This document shows, piece by piece, positions 22,500 through 34,100 of a DNA stretch of 64,000 nucleotides (position 1 is the first letter of the stretch; every line of letters starts with the position of its first letter). The stretch covers positions 9,065,176-9,129,175 of the forward strand of contig NW_024037056.1 in assembly GCF_015706575.1 (NCBI RefSeq), read 5' to 3'. The notes under the pieces are model-generated. The model saw only the letters and a list, made by a program, of their open reading frames with translations, made no database searches and was not told the origin of the DNA. The DNA is from Patiria miniata (Eukaryota; Echinodermata; Asteroidea; Valvatida; Asterinidae). Made by a program: the position numbers and the translations under genes.

Positions 22500-25400
22500 G
22501 TAAAGTTGATGTGTTCAATAAGTTAATGCAATTCACACAGGTATAACTTCAAACGGTATAGCAACTTTAAATAAATTTTAATTCAACAAGGTCAAGGTGT
22601 CACGTTTTAGGTAAGGGCCATTATATATTGGGTAGTCCAGATCATCCAGAACATACTAGATTACAAATTTAATGAAATCGCATAATCCAAATGTGCATGT
22701 ACACAGACCTACCAACCTGGTACACATACCCAAGGAATAGCTGTAGTATAACGGACAGCTACATCAACTGGGGAAAAAAAATTCAGATAAAAAATCGAAT
22801 ACTTCGAAAATCGAAAATCGTGCCGTGTGAGTGAAAAAAATCCGACGTGTATTATATTTTCAGACACATTCAAACCAGTACTGGACCGATTATTTGCCAA
22901 TACATAATGAATGCTGGCAATAATAACGTACGCAGTACCAATCCATGACAGTGGCTTTTTTTGGGGGGGGGGGAGGGGGAGGGATTGGGGGAGGGGTAAC
23001 CAGTTCGTGAAAAGGGTACTCGCACATCCGTGCTGAAATGTACACTGGGTTTTTCCTCCTGGGGGCTGGTACCATCTTCCAATGGGGCGCTGTTCAAACC
23101 GGACGATCAGGGACATTATCGGACAATAGGTGGCGCTGTTCAGGGTGGCAACATTGCTGAAGTTTGCGAAAAATTCCAAAAAGGGTACTCCTAAAAGGCC
23201 GCTGTTTTAAAAAGTGCACAGTGAACAAAAAGAATGGCACTTGATGACAAAAAAGGCACTCTTTGGAAATATGGGGGGGGGGGATGCGGTGGTGTAAAGG
23301 GCACTGGTATACAAAAGGGCGGTCTTTAGCAAATATTGATGGGAGGAGGGTTAAATACCCCATCACCCCTCCCCTCACCACGCTGGCTTCGCCAATGCAT
23401 TATCGGGTGAGAGCTGGATGGTGCAATTTAGAAAAAAAAGAATCTTCGGAATGCTACGATCACACTTTGCGAATGAATGTTCTTGCTGGCTTGTCATTCT
23501 AGAAGTAAGTTTATGATTTACGCGGGCACTACAGGTTGACGTAATGCTCATTTACAGGCTCTGAGCTACTTTTATTAATGTTTAATCAGATTACTAAATG
23601 CCATGACCTGAGCGAGTCGTGCTTACGCCAGAGCTCATACTCCTCAAGAGGGACCTGTCATCGATGCCGCTCTTCAGCTCCAAACCATTGTATTGTCGTC
23701 TGCATGGTCCACACGTAGGGATCGATATTGATCGAGCCAAGACCAGGATGTCAAAGATCCAACCTGAACGGAGATGACTAGAGAGAGCAGGAAAACTATA
23801 TGTAGACAACAAAACCCGAGTTTAGGCTTTTGGTCTGATGTGCATGTCAAGGGGTCTACCCGATGTTCCCCAATACTTATGTTCCTTAAAATCCTTAGGA
23901 TTAGGGTAAGGGCCAGTGTTGGGATGAGGGTTAGGGTTGGTCTATTTTAATTCAAAATGTCGTGTTTCATTGCAATACTGTGATTCGTTGCAGTGGTTGT
24001 CCGTCTTGCTGATGGCAACACGCCGCATGAAGGGAGAGTGGAAGTATTCTACCGATGCGAATGGGGTACTATCTGTAGCACTAGTCACTGGGGCATTGAA
24101 GAGGCAAATGTCATCTGTCGACAGCTCGGCTACATCTCTGCAAATCAGGCCTGGTGGAATACTCACTTTGGTCAAGGATCAGGGCCGATTCTCCTGAACA
24201 ATGTTGTTTGTCGTGGCAGTGAATCAAGCATTGACCGATGCGATCATACTGGATGGTACAATCACGATTGTTCGTATCACCGCTATGATATTGGAGTAAA
24301 ATGTAACGAGACCTCTCCTAATCTTGGTAGGTTGATCGCCTTTAACAAAAGAATCCAGATTGACTCGGAAAACTTGTCCGTCTTTTCGGTAAATTTACTG
24401 TAAAACAGGTTGCCAACAAAATAAAGTAAAATGTCGGTCAGTTACGGATTTCTTTAAATAACGCTGACGCTGCGTCGACCTATTGCTTGTCAACACCGCA
24501 TGAGTAGACGCATGACTCTCCAAAACCAGCAATATTGAAGCATTGCGGTTGTGATAGCACAATCATCGGCTTTGAATTACGCACTTATAATAAGCGAACC
24601 TTGCATGCACGCATTTAAAAAAAACCGTTGGTTTTTTAAAAAAATGCGTCAGGCTACCACATTTTAGTGAAAAACCTGTAGCAAGTACTTTCTTGGGACG
24701 GTGAGAGGACTAAAGGTAAAACGTCATAAAAAGTATATGGGGGAAAACTGTGTTTTTACAGGATTTGTGTATAGTGCGTGTTTGTTTTTAAACCTCAATG
24801 TCAACTCAACCTATAAGTATTCATAAGATAGAGTTTTGCGTCGGGGTGATGTAAATAAATATTTGGTTTTGCCAACCTATCCCTCAAGCTCGGTGGTCTA
24901 GTGGTGAGACGTCTGCAGTAGAAAGCAGGAGGTCGTGGGTTCTAGTCCCACGTGGGTATTTTTCCCCAACTATCACTCGGGAGGTAACACACTGAGTACA
25001 CAGTGTTTATACGCGGGTGAAGGGCAAAACCTGATTGATGATCAACCTATACGTGTTTGAATTTCAGTTCCAGTTCGACTCACCAATGGCAGCTTCCCGT
25101 ATGAGGGTCGTTTAGAAATATACCACGATGGTCAGTGGGGTACAGTCTGTCATGATGGCTGGAGCATTGAAGATGCCAACGTCATCTGTCGGCAACTCGG
25201 CTACCCTCCTTCATCACATGCCTGGAGTGGTGCTCACTTTGGCCAAGGATCAGGACCGATTCTCCTCAGCAATGTTGCTTGCAATGGCACTGAATCAAAC
25301 ATAGACCTATGTGAACACAGTGGGTGGTTCAATCACAGCTGCAGTCATGCAGAAGATGCCGGAGTGACTTGTGGGGAGCAGCTCATTGTCAATACCTCTT

Positions 25401-28400
25401 CACCAGGTATACCTGAGTTGATTTATTTATTAAACTATGTGCACCTTATTCTACCATAATGAACAATTCTTACTTAAATGAACTCATCACACAATCCGCG
25501 GTTGTATACTTACCAACAAAGAAAGGTAACTTCAAAGTAGCTTTCAAGATAATCTTGCTGTTGATACACAATACTGCCTCAAACCTGACAAATGCAAAAT
25601 AATCCACGTTTTCAAGTAACCATAAATCCCAATGAAATACCATGCTGCTGAAAACAATTAACAGGGTCTTCTATAATCCAGATTAAATTTACATTGAAGT
25701 ATGTTTGACAACAAAGTTGCGGTTTTTTTTGTGTGGGAGACCGGAACTGTTAGTGCCCTCTTTTGGTAAATCCAACATATGGCTGCAGTCGTTGAATCAC
25801 GTGGACAATAATGCACCCAAATATGTCACTACAAAATTTATGTTTGTCATTTCTCAGTGCATTTCAGCCTAGAAATAAGGGACAAACACATGTACATTTG
25901 TGTGACTACTTTAAGAACTTGCCAAGGGCTGACATGACTACGTTGTCAGGTTTGGTGAATTGGCCATTAAAACATAATCCATGTCGCATGGGTTCCATGC
26001 ACCAACTTTAGAGCTCATTGAAAGGGACACGTACCCCCTGTGTGTACACCCGTTTGCGCGCGACTTAATGGATTTTCCGCTGAACAGCGGAAAAGCCTTT
26101 GTTTTTGTTCTGATTTTTTCCCTTCTTATTGATCTTTTTGGGTCCACCCCAAATCCCATTGACTTTGTACACGTTTTTGGTGTGACCCACTTTTGACCTG
26201 AAACAAAGTCCTATTCCAATGAAACTTACCTCAGGTAAGTTTTAGAAAAAAGTGTGACGTCACGATGCCGTCATCAAAAATGCCAATTTTTGAAAACAAA
26301 TATAAGGAACGGCCCCATCGTCATGAAACTTGGTGGATAGGTAGATGGTGTCACAAGTATGCAAAATCTGAAATGACGTCACCATGACGTCATCGGTTGA
26401 TTTTTTTATGATTTTTAAATATTTAAAATTGTATTACACTTACACAATTTTACACTTTGTTTCATTAGATTAATGTCAAACTTGGTGCACATCAAGACAA
26501 CAATAAAAAATATGTGCACTGACCGGTATTGTTACGATGACGTCATCATGGGACATGTGACGTCATCACAAATGTGCATATTTTGAAGTCCTATATCTAC
26601 AGAACAGTAAGTCCGATTGGGTTGAAACTCGGTATGTCGGTAGACCAGCATTTGTTATAGATAAAAAATGAGGTGACGCCATGATGACGTTATCGTGCGA
26701 TTTTATATGAATTTTTGAATTTTTGGACTTTGAAGCTGTATCTCACGAACGCAACATGCAAAATTGAAAATTCCTTTTGTATACGGTTTGTTAGGTAACA
26801 GGTATATACACAATTTTTTTTAAATTTGTGACGTCACGATGACGTCATCAAAAACGCGAATTTCAAAAACACATATAACAGAAGTTCCCATCGCCATGAA
26901 ACTTTGTGGATAGGTAAACAATGTCACAAGTATGCACAATTTGAAATGACGTCACCATGACGTTATCAGTTGATATTTTTATGATTTTATTTTAATATTT
27001 AAGATTTTATTCCGCTTACAAAATTTTACACCTTTTTTCACGGGATTTACGTCAAACGTGTTGCACATCAAGACCACAATGAAAACATGTGCATTGACAA
27101 GTGTTGTTACGATGACGTCATCGCGGGACATGTGACGTCATGTTAAAAAGTGTACATTTTAAAGTCCTATCATGTGAAGAATTTAGTCCTGCAACTACGG
27201 TATCTTCTTGCATATGGACAAAACTCCCCCACCCAACAAAAAATACGGAAAAGCCCTATGTTCTGTTCATCGAACAGACATAGCTCTAATTTTATTCTGA
27301 GTTTAGATAAAATCCATTATCGTCTTAGACTTGATACAAGTCGTCAGATAGTCGTATTTTGTCCGTGAACTTCAGTCGAACTCGAACGGCGCGGTTGGTA
27401 TGAGACTAGTACTAATCGGCCGGGTTGCAACATATCTAACGACTTGAAGGTTACGTTCTCCACCGTTATTCATATATGCGTGAAGCGCAATACATATGCA
27501 GTGCATTATTGCGGTGAGATCCAATGGCGCACCGCAATGCAAATGAGGACTCGTTCATTCCGTTACATGGGGAGTTCTTCTCAATACGATGGGACATGTT
27601 TGCAGATGGGGCGACGTTTTAACGGCCGAATCACTCAGCTTGGTCAATTGTGTAAAGAAATAAAATTTATCATTGTGATATACTTGATTTATATGAGTCG
27701 TGTATCCCCTATAACGAATTTTGGATTTCACAACACAAAGCACAGACCCTCGTAGTGGCCTAGAATACACGCTGGAATCTGAACCAATCAGAGTGCTCGC
27801 ATAGAATTCGCTAGCGATTTAAAATACTCCCATGGGTTGTGTAGAAAATAGAAAATGTTCTCGCCAAGTCGGTTATTGAACATCAAAAGTCAGCATCATT
27901 TGGTCTGGGAACCAGGCTTCGCGCATTACAGTGATATTTTGCGTGCGTGGAACCAGTAACTGGTACCGTCCGTACGTGAACAATAGCTGACTTGGCACCA
28001 AGTCTAATATCGTCTTTACGTGAGCATCAGGCTTCGTCAGCAATGCAGATGCATGTCTCCATTTACAGAACAGAATATATTGGCCTTCCTGACGTAATAT
28101 TCGACAAAAAAAGAAGCAACCATTTATCATGGGTATCTTAACTCTTCAATTTAACTGTCTCTCTCTTTCTAGTTTCAATACGTCTTGTGAATGGGGATAC
28201 CCCTAATGAAGGTCGAGTTGAAGTGTACTACAAATGCCACTGGGGTACAATCTGTCATAATGGCTGGTCCATCAGAGATGCCAATGTCATCTGCCGACAG
28301 CTCGGCTACCCTTCTGCATCCCAGGCCTGGCACAGTGCTCACTTTGGCCGAGGATCAGGCTTAATTGTCCTGAGCAATGTTGCATGTCGTGGCAATGAAT

Positions 28401-31157
28401 CAAGTATTGACCTGTGCCATCACAGTGGATGGTATGTTACCTCCGGCTGCAATCATTATAGTGACGCTGGAGTAACGTGCGACTTAACATCTCCAGAAGG
28501 TGAGGTACAAGATTGTATTATTTTTAATTATTCAGCAATGATGGCTACATGACTACCTTTACTTTTTGTTTAAGTCAGCAAGTCAGGATATCCACCTCAA
28601 AATCTAAAAAAAGAAGTTATTTTGTTTGATACATGTGTAAGGGGGGCCGAGCGGGGGAGAAGAGATGAACTGGGTTAAAGGTAGGCACTGCAGATTCTTT
28701 CTAGGATTTCTCTCCAGCCGGGGCTGGTTTTATTGTGGAGCTGCACATGGACCTGGACATGCAAAAGTCTGAGAAATATTGTGCAGGCGGTCAAAAATAC
28801 AGAAAATTATTAATTAGACAAATTTTGATGCAATTATCACTGACAGTTGAATATAAATAAATTAAAAGTGACTCCGTACATTTCTAATGCATATTAATGA
28901 AAACAAAATTGACTAAAAGAAAAGCTGTCTCCAATATACTCTAATTCCCTTTGTCGTAATTTGTCTCAACTAAACTTGTCTTCCTGCAGCGATAAATATT
29001 CCTTCCAATAAATTCAATCCATCAATTAAACCATCAATCCTCTGGAATCTCTTCTCTTAAATCTTTAAACCAGATTGCGCAGGTCGCAAGGATGCCATAG
29101 AAACGGTAGGCAAAACGGATATGGGACACAAACACGCATCGCTGGGCCCAGCATGGAGCATCGCTCATTCATCATACACAGAAAATACACACACATTGCC
29201 CCAAAGTCCATCATCGCTAGCGACATCCATGCAACCCGCCACAACCACCAATGTAATACATTGTGATTAAATATTATTCTACACCCAAACACTGTTTACT
29301 GCGGAAGCGTATTGAGGACATGACCAAAAACAAAACTCTGGCCCAATAATTTGCCCGGGCGGATTACTATTTAGCCCGGGTGGATTACTATTTCGCCCGG
29401 GCAGATTACTATTTTGCCCGGGCAGATTACTATTTCGCCCGGGCGAATTACTATTTCGCCCGGGCGGATTACTTTTTCGCCCTTGCAAAGTACTATTTTG
29501 CCCGGGCGGAATAGTAATGCGCCTGGGCAAAATAGTAATCCGCCCGGGCGAAATAGTAATCCGCCCGGGCGAAATAGTGGGCCAGAATTTTTTCTTCGGT
29601 CATGTCCTCAATACGCTTCCGTAGCTTCCACACTTTGGTGCGCTAACGACACATTACCCTACTCCACGTAAAAACGCACTGCACATGCGTTGCACACGAC
29701 AACTTTACGACCAAACTTTTGACGTGAGACAAGTTTCAAACTATAAAATCACACTTTTTAACAATAAACTATACATAAAATGAACAATATCCTTGATCTA
29801 TAAACATAAGCGGTTAAACTGGAAAAAATAAATGTATAACGTCACTGTGTCATATGGAAAATCTCGGTTAAAAAATACAATCAAAATTTGACGTGCTCAC
29901 CTGAGAAAGATTGTGCAGGCGGTGAGGAGCCTGAGGTCAGCAAACTTTTACATAGTACATTTGCAAAATGAAGGGTGCCACCATTTGCTGTCCGGCGGAG
30001 AGAGATTTATACAACTAGGAACGAATTAGGAACTAGGGACATGGAATTATGTATTATGATGCACGCCGCAATGCCGGTGCCCCCCGCAGCGCGGCAAGTC
30101 TCTCCCTTGATTTGCGTCATACCCCTCGCGAAGTTTTATGTTAATGAAGCTTCCCTTTGTGGGGCGGAGTAGTTTGACCAAACATGTTCACAAAATTATT
30201 TTCCCCCATTTATCCCAGAAAATAAACACCGCCATACACAAAATATTGTTAGGAACATCATGCAATCAAAATTTTATTTCATGTTCCTCTTAAAGGGGCA
30301 CTAGGTCCTGAACTCCCCTAAAATTTTATGTTTTGTATTGTGTACTTAGCCTATTTCAAACATCTGGTTGAAAGGAAACCAACCTAATGTCTTACCATTC
30401 CCGAGTAAAGACGAAAAAACCCTGCTTGTTTACATCGGACACGACGGAGTACGAATACGTTGTTCGTGTCGTTCTCAGTGTACGCTATACAGGTTGTGTG
30501 TCTCGGGAACTGCTGCACGCGGTGACCAATCACCAATGTAAAAAATTGTGGTTTCTTCAACGTCCGCAAAAGGCGAACACTTCACGCGTACGAATGAAAT
30601 CACAACTAGCATCCAAACAGCTCGAATTTATGGGGTCGCAAAGTGGACCCCGAAATTCGTTCTCGCATGCATAATACAGGAATAACACAAAAACACCCAG
30701 TTTTGAAAGGATAGTTGTGTGGATGTTTATATCCTACTTTTAAATGTTATTTCCGATTATCATCATCTCGTTCAAAGCGTTATAATAATGATAATAACAA
30801 AGCATTTGTAAGGCGGCACAGTATCTGACAATAATAGTCATTCCAAGGCGCCGGTCAATGAAAAGTCAGTGTGTGTGAGTTTGTGTTACATACCCTATGT
30901 GGACTTGTGAACAAAAGAGGTCCACATAATGCAGGTTGTGTTAACCTTATGTGGACTAAGCCGTGTCCACATAAGGTTTTGCCCTTTCTGGAAAACAGGT
31001 TTAGAGGCATTTTTGGGTTAGGTTTATCTGTAGCAGAATGAAGAGAAACACTATTGGGTTAAAAAAGTTTTCACAGTTTAAGTAAAGTTATTTTTTGTAC
31101 CGAGTTTTCTTAACTACACGAAAACAAAGCAATGTCCACCCAAGGTATGTAACGTAA

Positions 31158-31198
<41 letters not shown>

Positions 31199-34100
31199 GG
31201 TAGAGGTCATTATGTGTGAGAGAGAAACTGATTGAAGAGGTTGATCTTTAGTTGGCGTGTGAAGAGAGATAATTGGTGTATTGCCCTTAACTCGTCTGGT
31301 AACGAGTTCCAGAGACGCGGTGCAGAGCTGGAAAATGCACGGTCTCCGTAGGTCGCCAAACGAGTCTTCGGGACAAACAGTATATTGAATGACGACCTCA
31401 GACCTGGTTTCAGTTGACGATGTTTAACCATTTCCTTCAGATACCGTGGGGCTAAGCCATGAAGAGCTTTGAAAGTAAGAAGGAGAATTTTGTAATGGAT
31501 GCGGTACTGGATTGGTAGCCAATGAAGTTTGCGCAAGATGGGTGTTATGTGGGAAGATGATTTCGTTCTTGTGAGTGTGCGAGCGGTACAGTTCTGGACA
31601 AGTTGAAGACGTGTTATCTTCCACAACGTATGTTGTGGAAGACAAAGACCTACAAGTAGGCTATTGCAAAAATCTAATCTGGATGATATGAAGGCATGCA
31701 TGAGTTGTTCTGCGGCAGAGAATGTAAGTGAGTTTTGTAGCTCGATGGGGCTGTTCCAAGACCTAGTGTCCCTTTAAGAACACCCCTTACACATGTATCG
31801 AGTTTCGCCCTCTGTTGATTTATATTACTGTAGTATTTGATTCGTGGGATTAATCACGGGGTTTGTCGGGGTCTCTTAACAAGACTACTGTCCTGATGCA
31901 CAAACACTCTGAAACACAGGTTACAGGTTATCAGTATTTTATCCCTATTTATGTTTCAATATGATTAAAACTCAAGTATAATTAAGACTCCATCAGTTAG
32001 GCATAGTTGTGGTGATTATAGGCATCTCCTTCAATCAGTTGGGCTAACTCTGTTGGTGAGCTTCCCCGACAGGACTACTCCAAAGACGCCATGCTGTTTT
32101 CTTCCCCAACTTCCAAAAACGGCGACTTGTGAGACCCATAGATATCAGAAGAATAAATAACTAGATCGGAAGCTCGTACGCACGCGCCATTCACTGTGCA
32201 GAGAATTGTCTCTCTGAACAGAGAAACGTGCAGGGACAAAATGCCGAGGTATCAAAGCTTTCTTACCAAAAAACATTGTTTTCTCGAATATGGATATTTT
32301 ATATCCAAATTCTATCGCCAATATTTTGAAAACCTTATAGTTAAATGTCTCGGTCTGGCATATGCCCAGGCGTAACTTGAGTGGCGGCGAATTGCAATTA
32401 AAGATTGCGTCAGCTGAATGATCAAATTAATTCTCAAAGAATCTTTTTGCATATAAAGGCCCTGAATAACTGGAATTTTGTTTGCGAAGTGCAACAACAA
32501 AAAAGCAGTAGGAAATATATTAAAACTATTCCTAATAAAAGTACGATAAAAATATTGTTTATGCAATTTGTATGCACGAGTTAACATGTTTAACAAACGG
32601 ATCTGATTTAAAAACAAATACATGTATAATTAATAGTGTAACGAAACAGGGGTATATGTAGACTGATATCAAGTCTAGCCTCAGAACCATTACGTCAGCC
32701 CGCGTGTTTATAGCGCTAGATATTGTGGGACAACCAATCAGCAGCGTGCATTCGGCGTGATCTGGGGCGATTGCCTCGTGGCTTGGCGTGGGTTCGGCAC
32801 TCCTGGGAGAGACTTCAATGAGCAAGCTCCTTCGTGAGATTCCGACGAGTTTAGCGAAGAATTCGCTCGTGAGCTGCCAGTGTTTACTGAGATACCGTTT
32901 ACCGGAGCGGGAGAGAAACCCAGCGTGCGCCCTGGTATGATCGGTCAGTAAAGCTGGACGTTTTGTTTACATCCCTTTTTATTTTAAGGTCTTATCTAAT
33001 AATAAGATTTGGGGTGGAGTGTTGCTAAGAAGTTGGGATTATTTAAGATAGGGCCTGAGTTAGGATAATAGTCGGATCCGGAGTAAATCTGAAGGTTGGG
33101 GAAACAGTCAGTTAGACTTAGTTCAGACTTAAGGATTGTCTTCCGTTGTCTGTGCCATTTGGCGTAGTGGCGGTATAGCTGCCCTGTGAGTCCGTAGGCT
33201 GGAAGTAGTGTAGCTAAGACTGTTCGGAAGGTCTGTCTGCCGTTGATCAATGCCAATTGGCCCGGGCGTGGCTGCAGCGCCCCCACTGAAACATTCCTGG
33301 CTACGCCACTGCATGCAGTTGTCCTGTGCAACTTTGGCGTAGATACGGTTGATAGCGGTCCTGTAAAGTCTGCGAAGCCTGAGTTTCCGAAGGTTTACTG
33401 GGTGAACGTTCAGAGGACTACAAATGTATTATTATCATTGGGTGGGTTATTTAACGTTACTAACTACCCCGTGTGTGTAATTAGCTGGTCGAGCAAGTAG
33501 CAAGGACTGTTTTGTATAAAACTATAAATCTATTCTGTTATTGTAGACCTCAGTAGGGTTATTTTGTGCTAAGTGAAAGAACACTAGCCCGTTATTTAAG
33601 TCATTGGTGCAGACGACCATTATTTCGATAAACTAGGAACCCCGAAAGATATAAGTGAGGTATACCCAAGCGAGGTTTATCTGAAGTGAGCTACCCCGAA
33701 GCTGTGAGTTATACTCGTATAAGTTAATCATAAGGGAGTGTAGTTGACCCCAGAGGCATAAGATCATAATTGAATAAGCTAATTATAAAGGGTGCAGTTG
33801 ACCAAAGAGCCGTACGAAGATTATAATTGTACAAGATAATTATCAGGGGTGCAGTTAATTGACCCCTCAGCCACAGTGAGGCTCACTAGTGCTAATTATC
33901 ACAGCAAGGTTTACTAGTGCTCATTACCATAGCGAGGTTTACTAGTGTTTATTATTACAGCGAGGTTTACTAGTGATTATTCTAAGAGCGATGTTTACTA
34001 GTGCTCGTTATCAAAGCGAGGTTTATCAGTGTTTATTCTAGCAGCGAGGTTTACCTAAATTTATCATAACGGTGAGGTTTATCATTGTATAAATTATTGA

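Larger units (their letters stand above)
30294..31773. mobile_element. TTAA-flanked TIR transposon (piggyBac/Kolobok-like target)
   Basis: Left end AGGGGCACTAGG after TTAA (30290-30293), right end CCTAGTGTCCCT before TTAA (31774-31777). Another member lies inverted at 1874-2053. There is no transposase; the right part is filled by an L2 LINE fragment. A repeated motif about CCACATAA GG/ACCTTATGTGG occurs at 30900-30975. Confidence 0.6.

Noticed and set aside
24893-24960. Possible tRNA gene
   Set aside because: A and B boxes are present but stems do not pair properly and an unrelated body with target duplication follows: a SINE.
29340-29580. CRISPR-like regularly spaced repeat
   Set aside because: Units are directly adjacent with no unique spacers, the array switches orientation and is enclosed by TIRs, in an animal genome.
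33129-33331. Frame containing a hAT-type terminus
   Set aside because: Only one terminus is visible; no transposase motif, so neither a gene nor a complete element can be claimed.
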